From: Paractinoplanes brasiliensis
Lineage (GTDB): Bacteria > Actinomycetota > Actinomycetes > Mycobacteriales > Micromonosporaceae
DNA: 64,000 nucleotides
Assembly: GCF_004362215.1 (NCBI RefSeq)
Contig: NZ_SNWR01000001.1
Coordinates: 3,950,001 to 4,014,000, forward strand
Reading direction: 5' to 3'
Shown: one piece after another, positions 1-7,452 of the stretch
Position numbering within the stretch: position 1 is the stretch's first letter
Layout: each line of letters starts with the position of its first letter
Program-made: the position numbers and the translations under genes
Notes under the pieces: generated by a model
The model's database searches: none
The model's input: only the letters and a program-made list of their open reading frames with translations
What the model was told of the DNA's origin: nothing

Positions 1-1507
1 GCGCGAAGGTCACGCCCAGGTAGGTTTGGCCCTCCGCGTGGTTGACCGAGAGCAGGTGCCGCTGGGCCGCGACCAGGTGATCCGACCACGACGTGCCGCC
101 GCGCACGTCGGGCAGCGGCTTCGCGGTGAACGAGTCGACCGTGCGCGCCCACTCGTCGGCCGGGAAGGGCCGGTTGGTGCGGCGCAGGTGCAGACGGAAC
201 CCCGCCAAGCCCGCGTACTGCTCGGAGATCGCGCTGAGCAGGGCCTCGCGTTCCGCGTCGGGCCGGAACGCCCAGCGGACCTCGGGCAGGTAGTACCACG
301 CCGTCACGGTGCTCTGGGTGAAGGTCAGGTGGCCGGCGATCTCGCTGATCTCCAGCTCCATGACCGGGTCGCGGTCGTTGAACTTGAGCTTGTGCGGCCG
401 GAGCGCAACCGGCTTGGACTTGTCCTGCTTGACCGGCAGGTTCTTCGGCTCTTTACGGCGCCGGGCCGGGGCCTTCTCCTTGCGCTTGGCCGGCGCTTTT
501 TCCGGTACGGGAATCGGCAGCGCACCCTCGGCCGGGGCGTCTTCGACCAGCGGCTGCGGCGCGTACGCCTCGATCGGGCCGGGCTGCGGCGCGCGGGCCT
601 GGCTGCCACCCACGGTCTGCCAGAGCGGCGGCGTGGAAACCGGCCGGGCTGGGGGCGCGGAGCCGGCCCCCGCCTGCGGTGTGGTGGGCCAGTGGTCGAA
701 GTCGGGCCACTCGTCGAGGCTGGGGTCGGCCGGGGCGCCGGATTCCTGGAAGAAGTCGGCCTTGGGCCCGATCGGCGCCCGGCTGAACGGCTCGATCGAC
801 TCGGACGTGCCCCACGGACCGTCCTGGCCGTCCGCAAGCTCCGAACCTGGGTCGCGCGGCGCAGGGGGCCCGGAGACCGAAGGTCCGGCAACCGGTGGTC
901 CGGCAAACGGGGGCCCGGAGACCGAGCGGCCGACCGAGGGAGGCCCAAGCGGCGACTCTGCGACCGGCGGCGACGAAACCGGTGGCGACGAGACCGAGGG
1001 AGACGAGACCGGCGGCGACGAGACCGAGGGAGACGAGACCGATGGCGAGGGAGCTGGGGACGGCGGCACCGGACGCGGGTCCGGGGGCGCGAGGTCGGGG
1101 GTGGACGGAGTCGACCCGTTGGCCACGGTCGGCCGGTCGTCGAAGTCGAACCCGAAGTCGAAGTCCAGGTCCGGGTCCTCCGCGGGCGGTTTCGCCGAAG
1201 ATTCACCCGCCGGTGTGGACGACGTGGGGGCGGACGAGACCGGAGTGGGCGGGGCGGCCCCGCCGAACAGATCGAGGAACGGCGAATCGATGTCGAGCGT
1301 CGTGTCCACCGGCCCGCCGCGCGGCCGCACCGGCTGCGGGGACTGGAAGACGCCGACCGCGCCGTGGCCCGGAGCGGTGACGAACTCCTCGGCCACCTCG
1401 TCGGCAGGATCGGACGAGGAGTAGTGGTTCGAGCGCACTCCGTTACTCTGCCTGCCCTGAATGTCGGCATCCGCGCGGGGATGCCCGTGCGGAACGGGTC
1501 CGGTCAT
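1..1507 (-). CDS. Conjugation-like ATP/GTP-binding protein, N-terminal part (cut by window edge)
   Basis: About 502 codons are visible and the reading frame runs off the left edge, so the ATPase core is outside the window. The first ~350 residues are low-complexity, rich in Pro, Ser and acidic residues (DLDFDFGFDFDD, repeated PPVSS). A basic stretch (KRKEKAPARRRKEPK) then leads into a folded region beginning near RPHKLKFNDRD and containing WYYLPEVRWAFRP. This arrangement resembles the N-terminus of large actinobacterial ATP/GTP-binding proteins of VirB4/TraC type. The ATG was chosen because it follows the upstream two-TM gene closely and no better ribosome site is seen; a GTG lies at 1528. 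Family assignment is inference because no Walker motif is visible. Confidence 0.7.
   Translation of the reverse strand, partial: MTGPVPHGHPRADADIQGRQSNGVRSNHYSSSDPADEVAEEFVTAPGHGAVGVFQSPQPVRPRGGPVDTTLDIDSPFLDLFGGAAPPTPVSSAPTSSTPAGESSAKPPAEDPDLDFDFGFDFDDRPTVANGSTPSTPDLAPPDPRPVPPSPAPSPSVSSPSVSSPPVSSPSVSSPPVSSPPVAESPLGPPSVGRSVSGPPFAGPPVAGPSVSGPPAPRDPGSELADGQDGPWGTSESIEPFSRAPIGPKADFFQESGAPADPSLDEWPDFDHWPTTPQAGAGSAPPARPVSTPPLWQTVGGSQARAPQPGPIEAYAPQPLVEDAPAEGALPIPVPEKAPAKRKEKAPARRRKEPKNLPVKQDKSKPVALRPHKLKFNDRDPVMELEISEIAGHLTFTQSTVTAWYYLPEVRWAFRPDAEREALLSAISEQYAGLAGFRLHLRRTNRPFPADEWARTVDSFTAKPLPDVRGGTSWSDHLVAAQRHLLSVNHAEGQTYLGVTFA
966..1040 (-). repeat. Five tandem 15-bp coding repeats
   Basis: Five consecutive 15-bp units of the form GGCGGCGACGAGACC / GAGGGAGACGAGACC alternate here. 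On the minus strand they encode a Val-Ser-Ser-Pro-type repeat inside the disordered N-terminal region of the conjugation-like protein. In-frame length variation by slippage would be tolerated. Confidence 0.7.
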
Positions 1508-1541
1508 GCGCCGGCCCCGAGGGAGCACGCGACAGAACTGG

Positions 1542-1904
1542 TCATACCAACTCCTCCCGAACCCGGATGCGAGTGGCGACAAGTCTCGGATCGCGGCGCT
1601 CGACCGCCGGCTCGCGGGTGCGGCGCCAGTCGGTGAGCGCTGTCCGGATGACAACCCGCGCGGGACGGTCGGGGTCGACATGCCGGAACACGTACGACGT
1701 GGTGACCATGGCGAGCGCGATCTCCCAGGCGGGGAAGGCGTCGAACTCCCAGGTCATCAGGTAGTGCAGGACCATGAAGAGCGGAACCAGCGCCACGAAC
1801 ATGCCGTACTGCGCGTACGGCAGGTGGATGGGCAGGGTGTAACCCGGGGGGCCCAGATAGACGAGGCGCGCCCGGTAGATGTCGTCGTCGGTACGAAGCC
1901 GCAT
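1542..1904 (-). CDS. Small two-TM membrane protein, TcpE-like
   Basis: The 120-residue protein has a short N-terminal soluble segment, two hydrophobic helices (about residues 31-52 and 58-76) and a basic cytosolic tail ending VRIRVREELV-like. Size and topology fit the TcpE family of conjugal-transfer membrane proteins, but the match is by topology and general resemblance only. It starts one base after the stop of the upstream 97-aa gene and lies 34 bases before the start of the downstream ATPase-like gene, so the three are very likely one operon. Confidence 0.6.
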   Translation of the reverse strand: MRLRTDDDIYRARLVYLGPPGYTLPIHLPYAQYGMFVALVPLFMVLHYLMTWEFDAFPAWEIALAMVTTSYVFRHVDPDRPARVVIRTALTDWRRTREPAVERRDPRLVATRIRVREELV

Positions 1905-1905
1905 C

Positions 1906-2199
1906 TCAGTTGAAGATCAGATCGATGAGGTAGTCGCCGACGAAGAACAGGGTCGCGGCTCCGGCGATGAACGCCAGTCCCACGATGGCGATGGCCGAGC
2001 TGGTCAGAACCTTGGAGATCTCACCGCGGCTGGCTCGTCCAATGAAGATCACGCCGAGCACCGCGAGCAGGATCGGCGCGATGTTGCTGGCGAAGAAGGT
2101 GACGATGCCTTCGGTGTTGATGCCCTTGGGTTCGGGCGCAGCGAGCGTGGCCTGTTGGAGCACGGCCGCGGCCTGCTGGGCGAGCTCAGTGGCGATCAT
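1906..2199 (-). CDS. Small hydrophobic protein, possible pilin/VirB2-like subunit
   Basis: This 97-residue protein has an amphipathic Ala/Gln-rich N-terminus and two transmembrane helices (about 35-54 and 66-92) separated by a short basic loop (GRASRGE). Such small two-helix proteins often head conjugation-type operons, either as VirB2-like pilins or as membrane scaffold subunits. A good ribosome site (GGGGAGG) lies about 8 bases before the ATG. It is the first gene of the minus-strand operon, divergent from folP across 296 bp in which no clear promoter or other gene was recognised. Function is not established. Confidence 0.6.
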   Translation of the reverse strand: MIATELAQQAAAVLQQATLAAPEPKGINTEGIVTFFASNIAPILLAVLGVIFIGRASRGEISKVLTSSAIAIVGLAFIAGAATLFFVGDYLIDLIFN

Positions 2200-2495
2200 T
2201 GGTGTACCTCCCCGTGTCCGGCTAGGGGATTCCGGACACGCTGCAGTTGTGAAGCCTCACGGCACCGCCCATATCGTGCTACTTCCCACCCTGCGCGTCG
2301 AGTGAGCCGTTCGGGCATTGCCATGCTCGTCTGCTCTCTCCGGTTCCAGCAAATGATGCCCAGATCCGAAGAGTACGGCCCGCCGTTCTTGGCTACAAGC
2401 GTCCGAAACGTTACGCAAGGTGATGGGGTGCGTGAAATTGAGTTACGGGCCATCGTACGCACGTGCTACAACCCCGGCCGCCGTACCCTCGTCCC

Positions 2496-3374
2496 GTGAC
2501 GACTGAGCCGACGGATGCGCAGGTCGCGGGCCGCGCGTTGACGCATGTGGATCACCCGGTCGTGATGGGCATCCTCAACGTCACCCCCGACTCCTTCTCG
2601 GACGGCGGGAAATACACGGACGTGGACGCCGCCGTCGACCATGGCGTTGACCTGCGGTACGCAGGTGCGAACATCGTGGACGTGGGCGGTGAGTCGACCC
2701 GCCCCGGGGCCGAGAGAGTGGACGCCGAGACCGAGATCTCCCGCGTGGTCCCGGTGATCCGGGCCCTCGCCGGCGCCGGGGTGCCGACCAGCGTCGACAC
2801 CACTCGGGCCGCGGTCGCGCTCGCGGCCCTCGAGGCCGGGGCCACAGTGATCAACGATGTCTCGGGGGGCCTGGCCGACCGGGACATGGCCCGGGTGGCC
2901 GCCGAGGCCGGCTGTCCGTGGATCCTCATGCACTGGCGCGGGCACTCCCGCCACATGAGCCGGCTCGCGGTCTATGACGACGTCGTTTCCGAGGTGCGCG
3001 ACGAGCTGCTCCAGCGCGTCGACGAGGCGCTCGCGGCGGGAGTCGCGGCGGAACAGATCATCCTCGACCCCGGCCTCGGTTTCGCCAAGACCGCCGAACA
3101 CAACTGGGCTCTCAGCGCCCACCTCGACGTCCTGGTCGGCCTGGGTTACCCGGTCCTCTTCGCGGCCAGCCGCAAGACCTACCTGGGCCGGTTGCTGGCC
3201 GGGCCGGACGGCGAGCCTCGCCCGGTCGAGGAGCGTGAGGCAGCCACCCTGGCCACGTCGGTGCTGGCGGTGGCGGCCGGGGCCTGGGGCGTACGGGTGC
3301 ACGACGTCGCCGCCACGGCCGACGCGCTGGCCGTCTGGCGGGCCACGGGCTCGCCCAAGTTCCCGCCACGGTGA
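2496..3374 (+). CDS. folP: Dihydropteroate synthase
   Basis: Condenses 6-hydroxymethyl-7,8-dihydropterin diphosphate with p-aminobenzoate in folate synthesis; target of sulfonamides. The 292-residue product carries the family signatures GILNVTPDSFSDGG (residues 25-38) and GGESTRPGA (64-72), then SVDTTRAAV, INDVSGG, DPGLGF and the C-terminal SRK motif of the TIM barrel. GTG at 2496 was chosen over the upstream codon at 2463 because it places the N-terminus at the usual distance from the first strand; no strong ribosome site is visible, so translation may be leaderless. folB and folK follow directly. Confidence 0.95.
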   Translation: MTTEPTDAQVAGRALTHVDHPVVMGILNVTPDSFSDGGKYTDVDAAVDHGVDLRYAGANIVDVGGESTRPGAERVDAETEISRVVPVIRALAGAGVPTSVDTTRAAVALAALEAGATVINDVSGGLADRDMARVAAEAGCPWILMHWRGHSRHMSRLAVYDDVVSEVRDELLQRVDEALAAGVAAEQIILDPGLGFAKTAEHNWALSAHLDVLVGLGYPVLFAASRKTYLGRLLAGPDGEPRPVEEREAATLATSVLAVAAGAWGVRVHDVAATADALAVWRATGSPKFPPR

Positions 3375-3431
3375 CGGCGCGTGACGCACGATCAAGGCGG
3401 GGCGAGCCGGTGAATGAGGAGGAGTGAACGC

Positions 3432-3794
3432 GTGGAGGGCCAGATCACGCTGACCGGTCTGCGGGTGCGCGGGCGGCACGGCGTCTTCGACTTCGAGCGC
3501 GAGCAGGGTCAGGACTTCGTGATCGACGTACGCCTCGATCTCGACCTCGCCCCCGCCGCGAGCAGCGACGACGTGACCGACACAGTGCACTACGGCGAGC
3601 TCGCCGGCCGGCTGGCCGAGATCGTCGGGGGCGAGCCGGTCAACCTCATCGAAACACTGGCCGGCCGTTTGGTCACGGCCTGTCTCGACGACCCCCGGGT
3701 CACGGCGGCCGAGGTGACCGTCCACAAGCCGCAGGCTCCGATCCCACTCGAGTTCGCCGACGTCGCCGTCACACTGCGCCGGAGCCGTACGTGA
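3432..3794 (+). CDS. folB: Dihydroneopterin aldolase
   Basis: Cleaves 7,8-dihydroneopterin to 6-hydroxymethyl-dihydropterin and glycolaldehyde, the step before FolK. The 120-residue protein has the T-fold pattern: LTGLRVRGRHGVFDFE at the N-terminus (catalytic region with the conserved Glu), VHYGEL in the middle and EVTVHKPQAPIP with the conserved Lys near the C-terminus. The GTG start has a strong GAGGAGG ribosome site about 9 bases upstream. Its end overlaps the folK start by 4 bases (GTGA), indicating coupled translation. Confidence 0.95.
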   Translation: MEGQITLTGLRVRGRHGVFDFEREQGQDFVIDVRLDLDLAPAASSDDVTDTVHYGELAGRLAEIVGGEPVNLIETLAGRLVTACLDDPRVTAAEVTVHKPQAPIPLEFADVAVTLRRSRT

Positions 3795-4318
3795 CCAGGG
3801 CCGTTCTCTCCCTCGGCAGCAACCTCGGCGATCGCGAGGGCCACCTGCGCCAGGCGGTCCGGGTGCTCGGCCGTTGTGTGGAGCGGGCCTCCGGCATCTA
3901 CGAGACGCCGCCGTGGGGCGATGCCGACCAACCGGCGTACCTGAACGCGGTGGTGCTCGTCTCCGATCCGGCCGCGGCCCCGCACGACTGGCTGCAGCGG
4001 GCCCGGGCTGTCGAGACGGCCGCGCTGCGGGTCCGCGATCCGGAGCGCCGGTTCGGCCCGCGCACGATGGACGTCGACGTGATCGTGGTGCGCGACGCCG
4101 ACGGGCGGCCGGTGCTCAGCGCCGACCCCGAGCTGACGCTGCCTCATCCGCGGGCCCACCTCCGCGCGTTCGTGCTGCGCCCGTGGCACGACATCGAGCC
4201 CGCCGCCGAACTGCCCGGGCACGGCCCGATCGCCGCGCTGCTCGCCGGCCCGGCGCTGGCCGCTGACCTCGCCGCGCTGAGCCCCCGGCCCGATCTCGCA
4301 CTAGAGTCGACGGCGTGA
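3791..4318 (+). CDS. folK: 2-amino-4-hydroxy-6-hydroxymethyldihydropteridine pyrophosphokinase
   Basis: Transfers diphosphate from ATP to hydroxymethyl-dihydropterin, giving the FolP substrate. The 175-residue protein has LSLGSNLGDRE at residues 6-16, YETPPWG near 37-43 and the signature RFGPRTMDVDVI (87-98) with the Mg-binding Asp pair, followed by LPHPRAHLRAFVL. The GTG start overlaps the folB stop and the stop overlaps the next start, so folB, folK and the DUF3180 gene form a tightly coupled unit. Confidence 0.95.
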   Translation: MTRAVLSLGSNLGDREGHLRQAVRVLGRCVERASGIYETPPWGDADQPAYLNAVVLVSDPAAAPHDWLQRARAVETAALRVRDPERRFGPRTMDVDVIVVRDADGRPVLSADPELTLPHPRAHLRAFVLRPWHDIEPAAELPGHGPIAALLAGPALAADLAALSPRPDLALESTA

Positions 4319-4833
4319 GCAGCAACCCGCAGGCGCCCAAGTCGGATCCGTCGATGCGTCCGACCAGCATCTCGGTGCTGATCGTGGCGGGCCTGGGCGC
4401 GGCCGCCGTGGGCTGGCTGCTGCTGAGCTTCTCCTACTCCACCCTGCCCGAGCTGCCGTGGTCGCCGGTGATCGTGCTGGGCGTCCTGGCCGTCGCCGAG
4501 GGCCTGCTGGCGCAGAACACGGCGGCACGGATCCAGCGCAAGCCGGGCGCGCCCCGGGTCGACCCGCTCGCCGTCGCCCGTTACGTCGCGCTGGCCAAGG
4601 CGTCGTCGCTCGTCGGGGCGATCTCGGCCGGGTTCTCGGCGGGCCTGCTGGCCTGGCTCGCGATGGAGCCCACCGAGGCCGCGCACGACGACCTGCCGGT
4701 CGCCATCGGCGGCGTGGCCACCGCGTTGGCGCTGGTCGGGGCGGCTCTCTGGCTGGAACGCTCGTGCCGCATCCCGGAAGGGCCCGACTCGCAGGACGCC
4801 GACGACTCGGACCGGCCCTCCGGACTGCTCTGA
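4315..4833 (+). CDS. DUF3180 family membrane protein
   Basis: A 172-residue protein with four predicted transmembrane helices: about 19-40, 48-64, a central pair separated by a basic loop (ARIQRKPG) and a conserved-looking ALAKASSLVGA stretch, then a last helix before an acidic tail. Actinobacterial DUF3180 proteins typically sit immediately downstream of folK, as here. GTG overlaps the folK stop (GTGA). Function is unknown; linkage to the folate genes is positional, and the polypeptide shows no catalytic motif. Confidence 0.8.
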   Translation: MSSNPQAPKSDPSMRPTSISVLIVAGLGAAAVGWLLLSFSYSTLPELPWSPVIVLGVLAVAEGLLAQNTAARIQRKPGAPRVDPLAVARYVALAKASSLVGAISAGFSAGLLAWLAMEPTEAAHDDLPVAIGGVATALALVGAALWLERSCRIPEGPDSQDADDSDRPSGLL

Positions 4834-4972
4834 CCCGCGCCGGATCCTGCTCGCGGGCTTGAACCGAGCCCGACTCGTATCCGTATGCTGCTGGGCACGG
4901 GCATGCGCCCGGGCGGAGTTCGGCGTGCGTTCTTCACCGCACGGTGCGCAACGCACACGAGGAGGCACGGCG

Positions 4973-6214
4973 ATGGCGTACGACGAGGCGACCTACCGTC
5001 GGCAGACCGAGGAGCCCACGCCCACCGATCCGGCTGCCTACCGGGCCAACACGCTGGCCGCGGCCGAGCAGCGCAGGCGGGCCGAGGAGCTCGACGTCGC
5101 CGGCGACACCACGGGCGACGTGCTGCGCCGGCCCGACGCCGACGAGGACGGGCGCGACCGCCTCGGCATCCATCTCGGCTGGGAGGTTGTGCTGCTGGTC
5201 GCCGCGGGGGCGATCGGCTTCCTCCTCTGGCGCCTCGACGCCGACAGCCTCAGGCGGCCCGACCTCGACACCCTGCTCATCACGGGCGCCGCGATCGGCC
5301 TGCTCGCCCTGGGCGCGGGCCTGACCCTGCGGGCCGGCGTGCCCAACCTGGCACTCGGCCCGATCGCCCTGGCCGCCTCGTTCCAGTACGCCGAGCAGGG
5401 CGACAAGGGGCTGTTCCAGGCCGTGGTCCCGGCGCTGGTCTTCGCCGCGGCCGGGGCCATCGTGATCGGTCTGGCCATCGTCGTGCTGCACGTGCCCGGC
5501 TGGGCGGCGACGCTCGCGGCCGCGCTCGGCGTGATCGTCTTCGACCAGCTGCGGGTCGCGCCGGTCGCCGTCCAGGGCGACTACGACCCCACCGACCAGG
5601 CGTTCTTCCTGTTCGGCGGGTTCGCGCTGCTGGCCGTGCTGGGCGGGGCCCTGGGCGCTGCCACCCCCGTACGCCGGTGGCTCGGCTCGATGCGCCCGAC
5701 CGGAGACCCGGCCCGTCGCCGCGGCCCGGTTGTCGCGCTCCCGGTGATCGGCTCGCTGCTGCTCTCCTCGATCTTCGCGGTCGGCGCGGGCGTGCTGTTC
5801 ACCGCGCTGTCCGACGATCCGGTCGTGCCCGGCACCGGCCTCGAGTGGACGGGCATCGCGATCGGGGTGGCCCTGCTCGCCGGCACGAGCGCGTACGGGC
5901 GTCGTGGCGGCCTGTTCGGCACGCTGTTCGCGGTGGCCGGGCTGACGCTGTTCCTCGACTACGCCGCCCGCCGCGACTTCGACATCGCCCTGTTCGCTAT
6001 CGCGGCCAGCGTCTTCGCGGGTGGCCTGGTCGTCACCCGGCTCGTCGAGACGTACGGGCGTCCGCTGCCCGCGGCCGGGTCCGCCGACTGGAACGCCGCC
6101 CCCACCACGACCGGCACGAACTGGTCACCCGACCTGCCCGAGACCTGGTCGACGTCGAGCACCGCCCCGCGTACGGACCGATGGGACGCCGGACCCTGGG
6201 GAACCAGCCGGTGA
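4973..6214 (+). CDS. Multi-pass membrane protein resembling an ABC transporter permease
   Basis: A 413-residue protein: a hydrophilic N-terminal ~70 residues (Glu/Arg/Asp-rich), then about ten hydrophobic segments in the range 70-370, and a Thr/Ser/Trp-rich C-terminal tail (WSPDLPETW, GPWGTSR). The alternating helix pattern resembles sugar-type ABC permeases (BPD_transp_2), but no ATPase or solute-binding protein gene is adjacent, so a transport role is unproven. The ATG has a strong GAGGAGG ribosome site 8 bases upstream; upstream in-frame codons lack one. Confidence 0.6.
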   Translation: MAYDEATYRRQTEEPTPTDPAAYRANTLAAAEQRRRAEELDVAGDTTGDVLRRPDADEDGRDRLGIHLGWEVVLLVAAGAIGFLLWRLDADSLRRPDLDTLLITGAAIGLLALGAGLTLRAGVPNLALGPIALAASFQYAEQGDKGLFQAVVPALVFAAAGAIVIGLAIVVLHVPGWAATLAAALGVIVFDQLRVAPVAVQGDYDPTDQAFFLFGGFALLAVLGGALGAATPVRRWLGSMRPTGDPARRRGPVVALPVIGSLLLSSIFAVGAGVLFTALSDDPVVPGTGLEWTGIAIGVALLAGTSAYGRRGGLFGTLFAVAGLTLFLDYAARRDFDIALFAIAASVFAGGLVVTRLVETYGRPLPAAGSADWNAAPTTTGTNWSPDLPETWSTSSTAPRTDRWDAGPWGTSR

Positions 6215-6245
6215 TCCACCGGGCGCTCCGCCTATGCTTTTGGTC

Positions 6246-6530
6246 ATGACCACTCCGAGCTTCGCCGAGCTGGACGCCCTGCCCACCGAGGAGCTGCGCG
6301 AGCGCGCCTTCACCCGGGCCCGGGAACGGCGCGACGTCGGCTTCTTCTGGTCGGTCTTCAAGCACCTGCCCGACGCCGACGAGGCCGCCCAGCTCGACGG
6401 CGCGCCCAACTCGATCGGCCCCACCGTCGAGGAAGCGGTCGCGCTCTGGCGTGAGCTCGAGGGTCACGGCTACGGCGACAACGAGCCCCTGCTGCGCGCG
6501 GCCTTCATCGACTACCTGCAGAAACACTAA
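6246..6530 (+). CDS. Small acidic conserved hypothetical protein
   Basis: A 94-residue soluble protein with no signal peptide or membrane segment. It looks mostly helical (LPTEELRERAFTRARERRD; DYLQKH at the end) and contains a WSVFKHLPDADEAAQLDG stretch. I do not recognise the family. The ATG at 6246 is preferred over one at 6234. The stop codon TAA abuts, and shares two bases with, the inverted repeat of the adjacent MITE-like element, so the native C-terminus may have been altered by insertion. Confidence 0.6.
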   Translation: MTTPSFAELDALPTEELRERAFTRARERRDVGFFWSVFKHLPDADEAAQLDGAPNSIGPTVEEAVALWRELEGHGYGDNEPLLRAAFIDYLQKH

Positions 6531-6693
6531 GGCCTGTTTCATAACTGGGGCGAGTGCGAGGAGCGGTCCAGATTTCGTCTGGGGGTGGCCCGTGGAAGCC
6601 CGGCTCCCGGTGTTGGAACCGGGCTTCCACGGGACGCCGCCAGGCGGGATCTGGGCCCCTCCGCAGCCCCGTCTCAGTTATGAAACAGGCCTT
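6529..6693. mobile_element. MITE-like non-coding element with nested palindromes
   Basis: The ends are perfect 19-bp inverted repeats (AAGGCCTGTTTCATAACTG at 6529-6547 and its complement at 6675-6693), extended imperfectly to about 35 bp. Inside lie CCAGAT/ATCTGG arms (6568-6573, 6649-6654) and a perfect 15-bp stem (6589-6603 with 6619-6633, loop 15 nt). The ~165 bp contains no gene. Terminal repeats of the GGCCTGTTTCATAA type resemble ends of IS5-like insertion sequences, so this is probably a non-autonomous derivative. No clear target-site duplication was identified. It could also act as a bidirectional terminator. Confidence 0.7.
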
Positions 6694-6746
6694 CGGTATT
6701 CACTGCCGTCGTTTGGGAAGTGGGCCGCTCTGGGAATTAGCGGCTC

Positions 6747-7238
6747 ATGGCTCTCGGTAACCGGTACAAGTCTGCGCCTGGTGCGGGCACGTTGGCCGCG
6801 CTCATATTGGTTCTCGTCTTCGGCAGCCCGTGGTACGCGGAGTGGGCGGCCGACAACACCAACCCCGACACGGCCGGCGGCTGGTGGCTTCGCCTGCTCT
6901 CCTGGCCCCGCTGGTCCTTCGATTCGAGCGACTCGCTGCGCGACATCGTGGTCGGCGACCTCAAGGCGATCCTGCTGGTCGTGCTGACCCTGCTCTTCCT
7001 GTACCTGCTGCCCGGCTCCCAGTTGGCCCGGGCCCGCGGGACGATCAGCCAGTTCTTCGCCGGCTGGGCGGCGTACATCTTCGCCGGTGGTTTCGCCGCG
7101 CTGTTCACGACGCTGTTCCTGGCCAACCCGTCGCTGCTGGGCGCCTTCCAGGCGGCGGGCAACGGCGCCGCGTACGGGCTGTTCGTGGGGTGGATCGTCG
7201 GGTTCGCCACCCTTGGCGGGTACCGCGGCACCCGATGA
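6747..7238 (+). CDS. Hypothetical membrane protein
   Basis: A 163-residue protein with about four transmembrane helices (roughly 14-27, 72-90, 103-125, 138-158). A Trp-rich extracytoplasmic stretch lies between the first two (YAEWAADNTNPDTAGGWW, then LLSWPRW). No family was recognised. It starts 53 bases after the MITE-like element with no obvious ribosome site, so expression may be weak or the start may differ. Confidence 0.65.
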   Translation: MALGNRYKSAPGAGTLAALILVLVFGSPWYAEWAADNTNPDTAGGWWLRLLSWPRWSFDSSDSLRDIVVGDLKAILLVVLTLLFLYLLPGSQLARARGTISQFFAGWAAYIFAGGFAALFTTLFLANPSLLGAFQAAGNGAAYGLFVGWIVGFATLGGYRGTR

Positions 7239-7247
7239 CCGGCCCAC

Positions 7248-7273
7248 GGCCGGCCGCACCTGACAGGCCGGCC
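7248..7273 (+). terminator. GC-rich hairpin after the membrane protein gene
   Basis: GGCCGGCC at 7248-7255 pairs with the same self-complementary octamer at 7266-7273 across a 10-nt loop, ten bases after the preceding stop codon. There is no T-run, so it would be an L-shaped hairpin of the kind common in actinobacteria. Confidence 0.4.
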
Positions 7274-7402
7274 GAAGCGTTCGCAACTGCGAACAGTTTG
7301 ACGCTGTGGCTCGCTCCGGAAAGCCGGACGCAAGCCCCAGTTCGGTAATCAAACGCCCCCGGAAAGTGTCCGGTATGGCCGATATTTAGACCATCTGAAG
7401 GT

Positions 7403-7430
7403 CGCCGATCGAACATTTGCCCGATCGGCG
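7403..7430. promoter_or_regulatory. 9-bp inverted repeat upstream of the Pro-rich membrane protein
   Basis: CGCCGATCG (7403-7411) and CGATCGGCG (7422-7430) are perfect arms around a 10-nt AT-richer loop, ending 22 bases before the downstream ATG. It could be an operator or an RNA hairpin in the leader. No regulator is known for it. Confidence 0.35.
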
Positions 7431-7452
7431 GCCGTGGGTAATATCGGCGGCC

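Noticed and set aside
1506..1545. A short ATG-initiated reading overlapping the 120-aa gene stop (ATGA)
   Set aside because: It meets a stop after 13 codons; the next gene in that direction starts at ATG 1507 in another frame.
26..1636. Long Arg-rich plus-strand open frame of over 500 codons
   Set aside because: It is antisense to the conjugation-like gene in a very GC-rich region; its composition (Arg/Gly/Val runs, no fold-like pattern) is that of a shadow frame.
2196..2462. Minus-strand 88-codon open frame between the membrane operon and folP
   Set aside because: No ribosome site, no recognisable features, and it runs through the expected promoter region.
2438..2472. TTGAGT/TACAAC as a folP promoter
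   Set aside because: The spacer is 23 bp, outside the usual 16-19 bp range.
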